Notes: a model not told the origin generated them from the sequence alone. Positions 23,241 to 34,350 are shown, counted from the first letter of the stretch. The stretch is 64,000 nt of DNA from Berberis thunbergii (GCA_003290165.1 QNQO01006987.1:310001-374000), one strand, 5' to 3'. Made by a program: numbers and translations.

Positions 23241-23420
23241 GCTGGTTTATTGAAGCCTGATTTAGTGGAAGGTGATGCAGAAATACCTGAGTTCAATGTT
23301 TCCTATAAGCCGCAATTCAGATGTCATGAAACCTCTTCAAATTGAACAATTAATGGATCAAGAAGTTGTAAATCTATCTGGTGGGGAACTGCAAAGAGTC
23401 TGCCTTTGTCTCGGGAAGGT
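23241..23420 (+). pseudogene. ABCE (RNase L inhibitor type) ATPase fragment
   Basis: It encodes '[20 protein letters not shown]', then 'SYKPQ'. One frame over it continues '[20 protein letters not shown]', then 'SGGELQRV'. Both halves match the second nucleotide-binding domain of ABCE1/RLI, the ribosome-recycling and translation-initiation ATPase. The second half carries the L-S-G-G-E ABC signature. Roughly 28 residues usually lying between the halves are missing, and the reading frame changes at the join (near 23,313), so an out-of-frame deletion has occurred. Walker A and Walker B are not included. Confidence 0.92.
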
Positions 23421-23960
23421 ATTGATTTTTCATAACCGAGTAACTAGCTGTGATAGATTCTTGTGCTGAGCAAACCATTTCAACTTATTATGTTTTCTTA
23501 GGTCTGTAGGGTAATTTCTGGGATCAACTTGGTTATTGAATAACAAGAAGACCATTCCTAGATTTATGAGCACTGAGTTCTTTAAATCAATGATCTATTG
23601 TTCATTAGTGTATAGTTATGAATTTACTGACACTTGATGAGGATAAATAATCCTATGGTAGGAGCCCCCTCGGCCCAGTCTGGAAGTTCTTGGTGGTAAC
23701 TTAGGAGACATGTAACTTCATCAACATCTTTATGTTATTTGCAAATTGGCACAAATGCAATTCCAATTCCAATTCCAATTCCAAATACCTAGAGCTGATA
23801 ATTCTTGTTGAATCAATTCAATGTTTGACATGACAAAATAATTTTCTTAAAAAAAATGGACTAGTTATTACGTTTTCATGTTGTCAACAAGTTTTCGATT
23901 CTACAGTTAATTTATCATAATTGTGTGAAGTCTAATCAATTTTGAACTTTTTTGTTGGAA
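23421..23960 (+). other. Spacer in CACTA A with a short microsatellite
   Basis: AT-rich sequence with an (attcca)n run at about 23,760-23,784. No gene is seen. Confidence 0.5.
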
Positions 23961-25670
23961 TATGCAGTAGCAATGGAAGAACAGAAGGAAAATATTATCA
24001 CTGATTATGTTCTCAAGGTATGTGCTGCTACTGGTGACTTGTGCAGTTGAACATTGAATTTGTTATGTAAAGTGTGTTTTTTAAACATCAAAAGATCAGA
24101 TAGATTATATGTTACATTCACAGATTTTAGGACTGGATATATGTGCCGATACTATGGTGGGAAATGAAATGATGAAGGGTATCTCCGGAGGACAAAAAAA
24201 GCGTGTTACAACATGTAAGCTAGAACGAATCAAAATTATTGGAGTATATTAATTCTTGAACTTTAGAAACCTCTGGTTCTGGATTAGATAATCTAAAATC
24301 TGGTTAAATTGCAGGTGAGATGCTTGTAGGACCAGCAAAGGCTTTGTTCATGGATGAAATATCTACTGGTCTGGACAGCTCGACAACTTTCCAAATTGTG
24401 AATTCACTTAGGCAGTCTGTCCACATTATGGGTGGAACTGCACTGATTTCTCTTCTTCAGCCAGCACCTGAAACTTATGATCTCTTTGATAATATTGTTT
24501 TGCTTTCTGATGGACAAATTGTTTACAATGGTCCTCGTGAGAATGCCCTCGAGCTTTTTGAATCCATGGGATTCAAATGCTCTGAGAGGAAGGGTGTTAC
24601 AGATTTCTTGCAGGAAGTAACCATCACAAATTGATCTAATTGTCTTAAATTTGTTTGAATTGAAAAAAAAACCCAACAATAGATGTCTTCAAGAAACTAA
24701 TCTTACTTGATTTTTTATATCAGGTGACGTCGAGAAAAGACCAGCAGCAGTACTGGGCTAATAGAGACTAACCATATGCCTATGTTTCATCCAGGAGTTT
24801 GTAGATGCATTTCAATCCTTCCATGTTGGTCGCAAGCTAGCAAGCGAGCTGAGCACCCCATATGACAGAAAAAAGAGCCACCCCGCAGCTTTAACAACTT
24901 CAAAGTATGGAATTAGCAATAAAGAGTTATTGAAAGCCTATTTTTCAAGAGAATTGTTGCTAATGAAAAGGAATTCTTTCGTCTACGTCTTCAAAATGTT
25001 GCAAGTGAGTAAAATATGAATATGCAGAGATCATTTTTATCAGTCGAATTTTTTTGGAATTGGTTCGTCTTTTTTAAGCGGTAATCAATCCTAACATACT
25101 CTGTCCTGTTTTCAGCTGGTCTTTATAGCATGCATTGCATTGCATTGTCATTCTTCTTCCGAACCGAGATGAAACGTAACAACGTACAAGATGAAAATGT
25201 CTTTATGGGTGCTATGTTTTTTGCGATTGTCACTATTTTGTTCAATGGATTTGCCGGACTCTCCATGACCATTGCAAAGCTTCCGGTATTCTACAAGCAA
25301 AGGGACCTCCTCTTTTATCCTTCATGGGCATATGCTCTGCCTTCATGGATACTCAGAATTCCCATTTCCTTTAGCAATGTTTTCATCTGGGTTGGCATGA
25401 CTTACTATGTCATTGGTTTCGACCCCAACATTCAAAGGTGAGACTAATTTAAGCAGGATTGATTGAAACAACACTCAGTGAATCTGCATTATGAAACCTT
25501 GTTGCACTACTATTTCTTTGTGTTTGAATTAAAATGACATGAAAAAAAATCTTTTGTGGTGCAGGATCTTTTGTGGAACATAGAGGAATATGACAAGCTT
25601 TGGGAGTTCTACAATCCAATATTTATTTGCTCAATGCGTCATTGTCCCTACTCCTGTAAGTTGATAAAGT
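23961..25670 (+). pseudogene. ABCG full-size (PDR-type) transporter fragment
   Basis: The largest cargo piece of CACTA A, with about six exons in natural order. They encode 'QKENIITDYVLK', then '[16 protein letters not shown]' with '[12 protein letters not shown]' (ABC signature), then '[20 protein letters not shown]' (Walker B and D-loop), '[19 protein letters not shown]', 'EFVDAFQSFHVGRKLASEL', 'LLLMKRNSFVYVFK' and 'FFRTEMKRNNV...PVFYKQRDLLFYPSWAY'. It therefore runs from the first nucleotide-binding domain into the first membrane domain. Breaks: TAA after 'QYWANRD' (near 24,769), frameshifts around 24,790 and 25,600. Walker A and the whole second half are absent. PDR proteins export terpenoids, hormones and toxic compounds at the plasma membrane. 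CACTA B is inserted about 65 bases downstream. Confidence 0.93.
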
Positions 25671-25749
25671 TTACTCCCTAGATACCCTGAATATTTTTAC
25701 GACATCAAGATTTTCTGCATAAAAAAGACGTTGCAACCACTACACCAAA

Positions 25750-26145
25750 AACCCCCATTAGCAACGGTTCTATACCGTGGGCGTAACCCATTGCCATGGC
25801 TAAGAGCCGTGGGCTACAGAGGCGTCGCGAAATTCTTTGTAACGGCTAAAAACCGTTGCTAAATTTTAGCAACGGTTTTATGCTTGAACAGGGGCGATGA
25901 TTTTCAACATTTAGCCACGGTTTTAAACCGTGGCAATAAGCATAGCAACGGTTTTTAGCCGTAGCAAAAATAGCCACGGTTTTAAGCCGTGATAAAGCAT
26001 GGATACTAGCAACGGTTTTAAACCGTGTCTAATTAAGTAGCAACGGTTTTAAGCCGTGGCTAATCATAGCCACGGTTTTAAGCCGTGGCAAGGTAGCCAC
26101 GGTTTTTAGCTGTTGCAATAGTTAGCCACGGTTTAAAACCGTGGC
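25750..26145. repeat. CACTA B left (long) subterminal palindrome array
   Basis: A dozen or so copies of a palindrome such as 'CCACGGTTTTAAACCGTGG' or 'GCAACGGTTTTAAGCCGT', separated by 5-20 bases of spacer. In En/Spm-type elements such subterminal repeats bind the element-encoded TNPA-like protein. It ends in a long T run (26,150-26,210). Confidence 0.9.
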
Positions 26146-26210
26146 AATTTTTTTTTTTTTTTTTTTTTTTTTAATTTTTTTTTAATTTTTAATTTTTTTT
26201 TTTTTTTTTG

Positions 26211-27073
26211 GCTATCAAATGACTTTGAGTTGTTGAGTCAAAATCTATCAAATAATGGAGGCAAAGTAATGTAATTCAAATATTGCTAGATCCAACATAA
26301 AGATCTTTTTCCATACTAAACTTGGTTTTGTAAGACCCATTGTCTTCGCTGTGTTTGCTCATCAGCGATACAATTTGTAAAAAAAAAAGGAAAAAATGTA
26401 GAAGCAGAAACAGTAAACATCGAGCAGCTTCAACTGAAACCGTATTTATTGGTTTTCAGCACCAAAACAAAATCCTGCTGCTCCTGGCATTCTTTATGAG
26501 TTTACTGATAACGCTCTTGGCATTTGAGTGAAGGAAAAACAGTTCAACTTGGCCAGGAAAATCGAACAGGAGATAGTGATCGGCAAAGTATAGAATTGCA
26601 GTTTAGAATCATATTTACCATAACTGGGAAAGAAAATGGAAACAAAGACATACCTTGCAAATAGACTTGTTCTTTGCAAATATCAGAAAGTCATCCAATG
26701 ACATACCTTTTTGAACCTGAAAAACAGAGAAACAGAGCAGATGAGAGTAAATCTCTGATCAGTGTGATTGCTTCTTCGAAACAAAAACAGAGAGAGAGCA
26801 ATGAAGCTCACTTCTTCTTCTTCCAGTTCTGGAATAAAAAAACAGAGCAGCTGTATACTTTCAAACAGACTCTGTTTGGATGGAAGGTATGTCTTTGCAA
26901 ATAGACTTGTTCTTTGCAAATAGACTCTGTTCCTCTTCGTTCACTCCAAAATAACCCCAACAAATGATTTCAAAATAAGACCCTTTTAAGGGTGTGTTTG
27001 ATTTTTTTTTTCCATGGAAAATAACTAAATAAATGTACAGTGATAGTTAAAAAGAATGATTATAAACTCGTAC
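26211..27073. other. Spacer in CACTA B
   Basis: No gene recognised. It holds a short local duplication, 'tttgcaaatagacttgttctttgcaaata', near 26,655-26,690 and 26,895-26,925. Confidence 0.5.
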
Positions 27074-27238
27074 CAAACAAGCAATCATCAGAGCATGACT
27101 GTTTCCTCCAAGAGAATCTTGCAATATCCGAGTCAATTTGCTTTCTCGATAAGGCACTCGTGGTTGATTGTTATTGAGAGCATAGATTACATTTGACAAT
27201 GCAAATAGCGATTGATTGATCTTTGCGCTTTCTGACAT
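27074..27238 (-). pseudogene. Kinesin motor domain exon fragment, KIN-10-like
   Basis: The minus strand encodes '[20 protein letters not shown]', then '[19 protein letters not shown]', then 'HALMIACL', with a GT donor after it. This is the end of the kinesin motor domain: the alpha-4 helix and L12, with the YR(E/D)SKLTR.L.DSLGG block that contacts the microtubule. The '[11 protein letters not shown]' form points to the KIN-10 group, although other kinesins are possible. The nucleotide-binding P-loop and switch regions are absent. It is the most distal cargo unit of CACTA B in cargo orientation. Confidence 0.88.
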
Positions 27239-28229
27239 CTGACCAAGAGATGTGCATCACTGAAATCTGCAATCCTCACTTATCCAACAATCCTTTATAA
27301 ACAACGTTCGTCAACTTTCTCACTGTGCTAGAAGTTTCTCCAATATGCATCACTGAAATCTGCAATCCTTGATCTATCAGTAACTACATCACAAGGTTTT
27401 ACAAGGAAACCTTAGAATCAGCAAAACTGTGGACAAAGGGCACATCTTTGAAAGCGAGAATCAAAAAAAAAAAATGGCATCGCAAAATGTTTTGTTAACC
27501 TGGCATGATTCAGCTGAAATTGATTCTTTTACAAAGATAAAATCAATTGACATATAAAAAATCCTTCAGGTAGGCATTGGTCACAACAAGGGACAAGGGT
27601 TACAAACCCTAACAAGCACAACCTTATCCCTTTTATACAGTTGTATCAATTCTTTTGTCATATACTTATCCCATTTCAACATTACCAGAAACGTATGAAA
27701 ACAAAAAAAGTTGTAACTAAACAAGTCTACCAACTTTAATTCTACCTAAACTAGAAGAAAGTTGTGTAACACATATTTTACACTTAGAAAAGTAATCGCA
27801 AGTTATGAAAAATCCTGATCAGATCAACAAGGATCATAAGTTATAACAACGAACATTTATGTGAACTGATTGAGGAAAGTGATACTGAACTTTAACGGAA
27901 TCACAATCCTAGATGACTTCATTGCAAAATTATTGATACGACTCAAGTGCAAGGTTCAAAGAAAGTTTCATTGCAAAATATGCCACATCTGATTATTTTG
28001 AGGCCAAGAAACTAACTTGACATTAATTCAATATTATATGCCGACATACGTCAATGTAAACTTTCCAAACAAATTCTTGTGTGCAACATCATTTGCTGAG
28101 TTAAAACAGAAGCATATACAACGAAAACAAAAAAAAACAAAAAAGGGGTAATGAAATATTCAACTCCAAACTTTCATACTTCAGGAAAAAAAAACAAAAA
28201 GACATTAGAGTGATCAAGTTTTTGTTAGC
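27239..28229. other. Spacer in CACTA B
   Basis: AT-rich, intron-like sequence. 'atgcatcactgaaatctgcaatcc' is duplicated near 27,253 and 27,346. No gene is seen. Confidence 0.5.
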
Positions 28230-28770
28230 ATTTGTACCAGCCGTATATAACTTTTTCGAAACTGCCCAATCAACAGCAACGGTTCTTTTATGAAATATCC
28301 GTCCATTAACCTTTTGGATGGCCTGAAATAGAATATTAACAGAATGAAAAAAGATAACAGTGATTCACTAGTGTGAATAAAGTTTGTGGGTTACAGATTA
28401 TACATTTTCTGCATCCTGCTTGGACGTGAATTTAACAAATGCAAAACCCTTAGATAATCTGCAAAGCAAAAGGATAAAGAAACTACATTTAGACATTAGC
28501 CAACCATGTTTTAAAGAAGAAAGCAGTCAGAGGTCTTTGACATATACCCTGTCTCAAACTTTTTTGGAATAAAAACATCCCACACAAAACCCACTGACGA
28601 AAACATATCTTTGATCTCATTAACTCCAGCCTGCATTATAGTTGGAAATATTTTTAAGGAGGCTTATAACAAGAAGAGGAAAGGTAAGTGAACTAACAGA
28701 AGCTTTAATCAATAACCTTGAAAGGGAGATTTCTGACAATCAATTTCCACTTGTTAGTCTTGGAACCCTG
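28230..28770 (-). pseudogene. RNA-recognition-motif protein fragment, RBM28/Nop4-like
   Basis: Four exons in order on the minus strand. The first (near 28,768-28,718) reads 'KTNKWKLIVRNLPFKV' with RNP2. The second (28,630-28,545) reads 'AGVNEIKDMFSSVGFVWDVF', then 'IPKKFETG'. The third (28,460-28,400) reads 'LSKGFAFVKFTSKQDAEN', with RNP1 K-G-F-A-F-V-K-F. The fourth (28,322-28,230) reads 'AIQKVNGRIFHKRTVAVDWA', then 'VSKKLYTAG'. Together they form one complete RRM fold, as in nucleolar RBM28-type proteins of ribosome biogenesis. No stop is seen in these exons. The remaining RRMs of the full-length protein are absent. Introns are kept. Confidence 0.87.
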
Positions 28771-29126
28771 TTCAATACCAGATCATGCACATGGTTAGAC
28801 TCAAGGTAATCTATAAATAGACCAAAAACAAACTCAGGTGACATCACTAATAATGTGCAGGTTAGCAATTGACAAGTCCAACTATCTTTGATCCCATTCA
28901 ACAAGATGACAAAGTGCAGAAAGACATTGTCTTCCAATGCACTGAAACAAAAACTTTCATACTGAACTTTATCAAGTCAATGGTATAATACTAACAAAAA
29001 CAGTTGAAACTCAAATGATAACACATTAGAGTGATCAAGTGTATGGTTGTGTAAAAATCATTTTTATTGCCAAAACTCAAGTAATGACAAAAACAACAAT
29101 GATAATAATAATAATAACCACTAGAA

Positions 29127-29500
29127 CACCCACATTTCCATCTGCAAAGCTTGCATAAATGGATTCTCCATCACATGAATACCTAGCACATGTGATCCGG
29201 ATCATTGGATCTTCAGGCACCCACTGTCCAAGGTACGAACAAAGTAGAATTCAACAACGAATGCAAGCAATTTAAAAACGGAATGACCATTTGTATATGT
29301 TAGATTACAATTGGCATACCTGTCTAAGAAGTTTAATTTGAAATTGTTTCGCATCAGGTGCTTCATCAGATGCATGAGACACTTCATGAATCACTAGTCT
29401 TGTCTCATGGACAACCAGCAACTGTGTCTCATTGCAGTGAAACTGCAGATAAATCCCCGCAGGTGGAGCTGAGTCTCGCCTAGTGGCTAGTGGGAGTAGG
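29127..29500 (-). pseudogene. TOPLESS/TOPLESS-related corepressor fragment (WD40 part)
   Basis: The upstream minus-strand exon (about 29,500-29,320) encodes 'SAPPAGIYLQFHCNETQLLV', then 'VHETRLVIHE'. The next exon (29,223 down to about 29,127) encodes 'QWVPEDPMIRITCARYSCDG', then 'ESIYASFADGNVGVL'. This order and wording fit the second WD40 propeller of TOPLESS-family corepressors (QFH.dq..LLVVHETQLA.Y....l...QWVP....API..A.YSCD.Q..YA.F.DG..gV). These proteins recruit histone deacetylases to EAR-motif repressors. The TPD tetramerisation and CTLH domains that bind EAR motifs are missing. A roughly 100-base intron lies between the exons. Confidence 0.87.
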
Positions 29501-29740
29501 CAATGAGGCACTGCACTCTTTCCACCACTGTTGCTGATCTATGGTGTTCCAAACACATACCTAAGGAAAAAGAAAAGTCGGTTCATGTTACTGTATCATC
29601 CCAAAATCAGATAAACGTAGATAAATTTCGGAAATGGAATTGGTTCATACCTGTGTATCAGATAAAAGTAGATAAATTTTACTTTGTAACAATTTCCAAA
29701 GTAGAACAAGAAGCAGCAAGGAAAGAATATGAATAATCAC

Positions 29741-29848
29741 CTTGAAAACCTCGGTATCGTCAACATATGAGATACCAATCAAATATTCAAGTCCCAAGAG
29801 AAGTAAAGACTTATTTTCTGGAGTTGATTCAAGTACGCGAATATGGGA
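29741..29848 (-). pseudogene. Exportin-1 (XPO1/CRM1) exon fragment
   Basis: A clean 36-codon exon between a cag acceptor and a gt donor (minus strand) encodes 'SHIRVLESTPENKSLLLLGL', then 'EYLIGISYVDDTEVFK'. This is a HEAT-repeat segment in the middle of exportin-1, the nuclear export receptor for leucine-rich export signals. No stop is present. A neighbouring minus-strand run (about 30,050-29,900) reads 'AGLHAVSLDRFVGLLVLCST' and may be another captured exon, but I do not recognise it. Only about 3% of the roughly 1,075-residue protein is present. Confidence 0.88.
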
Positions 29849-30454
29849 CTGCATAAGAAATAAAATATACAAATCAAGACAGGGAAAATTAGAAAAGAAG
29901 AAGGACTTAACGTTCCTGTTGTCTTGAATATTCCAGGTGCTACATAATACAAGAAGCCCCACAAATCTGTCCAAAGAGACAGCGTGCAAGCCTGCAGCAA
30001 CTCCACAGTACAGCTGCATGCATCAAGAGCATGAAGATCTATTGCAGCAGGAGCGTGAAGAACAGCACCTACAGCTGCAGCAGTCTTGCAAAAATCTAAC
30101 AAGATAGCAGTCTTATATGAATACTATAAGATAGCAGCCTCATATTTACTTTAAGTAAACAGCTAATGAATATCATAAAAGACACAAGATTAGCAAAGTT
30201 TCAATGAGCTTAAGTGTTCCTCTTTTCACAAATCTGTTATAGAGGATTGAAAAGAAAAAGATGTAACAAAAAAAAACTACAAGTGTCATTTCACAGTGTT
30301 CATCAAAAAGGTAGGGTCCCCTTCAATAGCCAATTTTAATGGATCAGTTTGGCTTAAGCCCCTTTGTAATACCTTTATATCTTCCTGTAACATAACCTTT
30401 ATCTTAAAAATAATACAAAATCAAAATAAAATAACACGGTAAAGAATGCTTACT

Positions 30455-31007
30455 TGTTGCATAGCTGAAAATTACTGCATTGCTTGCAGACCCAACGCAT
30501 TCCAGATGCCATAAGATGACAACAATGAGTGCAAGCATACTGCAAGTGTACCATAATAAAATCTTCCTTCATCGGGGAGATAGTTTCACCAAGCTGTTGA
30601 ATAATAGAGTCGTAAGAAAGCAATGAATATTATGTCTGTGCAAAAGAAGAAATAAAACTTTGAAAGGGAGTTTTAACAGCATAAGTGTTTTGTTGACGAT
30701 AAGTGTTTTGTTGACGAGAGATAGAGAGAGAGAAGCAAACAAGGAAAAAGAAAGATTCAGCTATAGAGATAGAAAGAATTGAATGATAAATATGAGAAAA
30801 TAAGGGAATTAACAGGCCAATAGCAAGATAGAAAGATTCAGCTATATGGCCAGCAGCTTTTAAAGCCCTTTTTGTTATGGTCTTTTTGGTTTTTCCTTTC
30901 TTTTGTTGTTTCCTTCCATCTTCTTGCCGCAGTTGATTTATCATGTCCTCAGCAGCACCAGGCCAATAGTCACCATCAAAATATGGCAACCGAGCAGTAT
31001 AGGACAA
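30455..31007 (-). pseudogene. HAC-type (p300/CBP-like) histone acetyltransferase fragment
   Basis: The upstream exon (31,007 to about 30,845) encodes '[20 protein letters not shown]', then '[13 protein letters not shown]'. The next exon (30,593-30,455) encodes '[20 protein letters not shown]', then '[16 protein letters not shown]', then '[11 protein letters not shown]', with splice sites at both ends. This spans the end of the HAT catalytic domain and the first Cys pairs of the adjoining ZZ-type zinc finger of plant HAC1-like acetyltransferases. The stretch between 'RALKAAG' and 'LGETIS' is shortened compared with the family. The acetyl-CoA site and TAZ domains are not included. Confidence 0.92.
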
Positions 31008-31230
31008 AATATTGTAGTTTAAGAATTAAGATCCATTATAATCATTAATTTACAATTTTTCAAATTAAATGTATAATAGTATAGGATAAAAAGTCTAACA
31101 ACAGGGAGAAGCAATTACTGAAGCAGCTGAAATATTATACAATAAGTTTTCAGAGGCATGCCCATTTTTAGAATGATTGGTCTAAACCGAAGTGAATCAT
31201 GCCTAGTAGCATATATATATCAACTGTTAC

Positions 31231-31322
31231 CTGCAATTGATCCAAGTGCTTCAGCAGCTTCATGTCTAACCATAGGATGCTCTTCAACATCCTTGAGCAC
31301 TCTGGAAAGTGCAGCATTAGGT
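31231..31322 (-). pseudogene. Deoxyhypusine hydroxylase exon fragment
   Basis: One minus-strand exon, followed by a GTAAC donor, encodes '[20 protein letters not shown]', then '[10 protein letters not shown]'. The [13 protein letters not shown] motif is a metal-binding HEAT-like repeat of deoxyhypusine hydroxylase, the di-iron enzyme that completes hypusine on translation factor eIF5A. The His-Glu ligand pair is kept here. The other repeats, including the remaining His-Glu pairs, are absent, so no activity is possible from this piece. Confidence 0.88.
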
Positions 31323-32329
31323 CAAATGGTAAAATACAAATAAAGAAAAGAAGTAAAATAAAATTTAATTTACAAGAAAATTTGCTTTCGAATCCAAAAT
31401 ATGGTGTATAGGTCAAATGGTGGAAAGATATGATCATTTATATTGGTAAACATTGAGGTGGAAAGATTTCTATTACAATGCAAATATGTAAACTCTCAGA
31501 AACATGTCAAATGGCATAAATGTTTAAATAGATAGATGGGAAGTTGCTTAACTGTGTGCAAAGACAAGGGAGGAAAATGAGAACCAGAACAACATGCATG
31601 TAGCAATTACATATCTATAGTTAGTGCTAAACTTGAATCAAATATGACATACATATACCAATATGAATCAAATTTGACCACCAGCCTATCATACCAATTA
31701 TGGGTGTCAGTGACTGTGTGTATAATATGATATGATTCCTGGTCTCACACTGCAAATGAATGTTTTGATTCTAGGAACAAAATTCAAGAGTTGCTGAAAA
31801 AAGGAAAAACTCAAGTTTTCAGACTCAACAATGGGAATTGTCAAGGATACATTCCAAACGGCCAATGAAATGCGTGTGAATCTTGGTAATGTAAATCACG
31901 AGTCCAACAAGGGAGTATTTAAAGGAACCAACATTTGTGTTCAACACTAATGTGTAGCTTGTGGCAGTGAATTCCCAGGTGAAGAAAGTCACAAGAAAAT
32001 GAAAGTTAATGAACCACAATTAGTCCTACCTAGGGAAACTAAGTTCAACAAACCTATTTCTGAAAGACTGAGCATGGGCTTCATTGCTGGCCTAGATTGC
32101 ATGAAGTCAAATTAGAGCAAAATCAAAGGCAAAAAACCTTAATAAACAGGCCTGGAACTACAAAACATCCACCCAAAGGATTAATACTGGGTGTACCTGA
32201 CTGATTTATTTTGCAGGATCCAATGATAGTCCAAAGCAAGCAAGCATTATCTATTAAGGATAAACACAAGTTTGTGAAGCCTAAACCAAATGGAGTGTCA
32301 CTGAGTTGAAATCTCCTACTCCCAGTTCA
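31323..32329. other. Spacer in CACTA B
   Basis: AT-rich, no gene recognised. The minus frame at 31,825-32,019 has no family resemblance I can name. Confidence 0.45.
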
Positions 32330-33050
32330 GCACTAACATGGACTTACAGGAGGAATATAAAAAAAAAATACTTTATGTGCAGACTGTTTCTAATAAACCA
32401 AATCCGAGGTTTATTAGAGATGACATGGAGGAGTACATGGAACTTGGAAAAATAAAGGAAGATGTCAACACAGGTTTACAAAATGATTTGTTGCTAGATA
32501 TGCTCATTGACTTGGAAAAACATGGCTACCACATTAGCTAGACATTTGCTGCAAAGGAGAATTAAGGAAATGGAGAACATTCCTGCTGGTTCAGATGATT
32601 TAGAGATTTGATTGAATGAGAGTGAAGAGGTGACTACTCCACAGTTTTATTTCACTTCTGCCAACTTGCCTTATACTTATGAAGAACCAACTCAAGAAAT
32701 GGTTAAATGTAAAACCACTATTTATCAAAGGGTTTAATGGAAAACTTTTAAAACATGGCATTAGTAGACAATGATGCATCAGTCATTATTACTAATACTT
32801 CGAAGAAAATAAATAAACAAGATGTTGAGTTAGTGACAACCAGGATTACTATCTCTGGATTATTGGAAAGAAAAAACGATGGCCAAAAAAATTGTGCCAT
32901 TAGAAATAATAGTTAGGAGTAAACCATTCAGAGAAAACATTCTTTGTCATAGATGGTGCACTTAATTTTATAACTTTATTAGGCAGAGATTGGATTCATG
33001 CTAATAGATGTATTTTGTACTCTATGCATTGAAAATTTTTAGTTCTGATA
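32330..33050 (+). pseudogene. Retropepsin-region remnant of a different gypsy element
   Basis: Broken plus-strand frames give 'EEYKKKILYVQTVSNKPNPR', 'LVDNDASVIIT' (the protease L-V-D-T-G-A-S motif with T-G changed to N-D), then 'FVIDGALNFITLLGRDWIHA', which matches the common retroelement form F.V.....Y..LLGRDWIHA. It is unlike the proteases at 4,861, 46,897 and 52,947, so it is a separate lineage. Its strand is opposite to the host cargo of CACTA B. I could not define its ends, so it may be an insertion into B or part of what B captured. Confidence 0.65.
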
Positions 33051-33354
33051 AGAAAGGAGAAAAATATTGAGGAAGTACATGCGGATCCTCAACCATTTAA
33101 TATATTCCAATTGTATCGATGCTACTCTATCATGCTAACATGTGTCCTATTGATATAAGTAACAAATAAAAATGAAAGGGTTTTATGTGAGTGGGATGAA
33201 GATCTATTTCTACTTTATCATGCTAACATGATTCGACCATTTGAAGATGATGAAGAATTATGGGAATGAACCTTGACCCTAATAAAATCAATGAAACCAT
33301 GCATTTGGTTTTAGACAAGAGAAAGGGGTAATAGAGAAGGAGAAGAAGAAGACC

Positions 33355-33460
33355 TGGGGTGCATTTTCAATTAACTCCTGCACATAGTTTTCGCCAAAAC
33401 ATCGATGCCCAGCAATATCATCATAGACTTGGCGAATGAGGGAGAATGGCTTGGTCTTCT
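33355..33460 (-). pseudogene. Unidentified minus-strand exon in CACTA B
   Basis: After a probable AG acceptor (agaagACC...) the minus strand reads 'KPFSLIRQVYDDIAGHRCFG', then 'ENYVQELIENAPQ', without stops. The composition and flanking splice-like signals look like a real exon on the same strand as the other cargo. I do not recognise the family. Confidence 0.45.
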
Positions 33461-34005
33461 AATCACAAAAACAAACAACCCAAACAAGATCAAATCACTT
33501 TCATACAAAAAAAAAAAAAAAAAAACCCATTAAGCTTTAACAACTAAACAAGAACCCCAAAAAACCAAGGGTACAAATTGATCAATTTTACAAATTGAAA
33601 TATACCCAAATTCTAATTTTAAACAAAAAGCAATGCACAAAGCATGAAAACAAACATTCAGTGGAGAAAGAACAAGAGAGAGAGAGCCAAGGACAAAACC
33701 TTTAAGCTTTCCACCCCTCTTCAACAACTTCTCCAATAAAAAAATATGAAAGCATGAAATGGTGCTTTATTTCACAAGATTATTGAAATGAAGGAATTCA
33801 TGCAGAATTGGGAGCACAAAACTTTGGATATATAACTTAAAATTCTATCATATCATACTACTTAGTGCACCAACTATGTACCCAAATTCAATAGATTTTA
33901 TTCTCAGTAGGCCATTACAATATTAAGCTTAATAGATGAAAAGTTTTCAATTTTCAATGAGCTTAAAACATTAAAAAATATATATATATAGAAATCTAAA
34001 CTTAC

Positions 34006-34277
34006 CCCAGGGGAACTCCTTGTTCCTGATGTGCAAATAAGGGTATGCCTGCAAGATTCATCAAACGGACGACGTCATGATTAATATACAAAGTTAAAGA
34101 GACGAGCTAGCTACATTTCCAAAATAAGAAACACAGTCATACAATTGAAAATAATTAGTAAAAGACTTACCGGAGGCTCTTCAAAGTGGGGATGACCCTT
34201 GGACAAATTGTAGAATGCCAAGATGGTGCAAGAACCGATTCCCAGATATGTTATCTTTTCCCATTTCGCCGTCTCAT
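34006..34277 (-). pseudogene. Cytochrome c oxidase subunit 6a fragment
   Basis: Two minus-strand exons with proper splice sites. The upstream one (34,277-34,171) encodes 'DETAKWEKITYLGIGSCTIL', then 'AFYNLSKGHPHFEEPP'. The downstream one (34,048-34,006) encodes 'AYPYLHIRNKEFPWG'. This is the transmembrane helix and following matrix/intermembrane segment of plant COX6a, a small nuclear-encoded subunit of mitochondrial complex IV. The last exon, encoding the C-terminal few residues, was not found. A minus-strand stretch at 34,580-34,376 could hold a 5' exon or leader but is not convincing. COX6a is the first cargo unit in the direction of B's cargo. Confidence 0.92.
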
Positions 34278-34315
34278 CTGATCAAAACCAATTCCATCAT
34301 TTCACAGTTGAAAAA

Positions 34316-34350
34316 ATAAAATAAAATAAAATAAAATAAAATAAAATAAA
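34316..34350. repeat. (aaaat)n microsatellite
   Basis: About seven units of aaaat in the intron-like sequence upstream of the COX6a exon. Confidence 0.9.

Noticed and set aside
23961..25670. Functional ABC transporter gene
   Set aside because: Stops, frameshifts, missing Walker A and missing second half; it lies inside a transposon with other gene pieces.
25750..26145. CRISPR-like array of short repeats and spacers
   Set aside because: The units are palindromes of unequal spacing beside a CACTA terminus in plant DNA, and the same words occur at the other end of the transposon.
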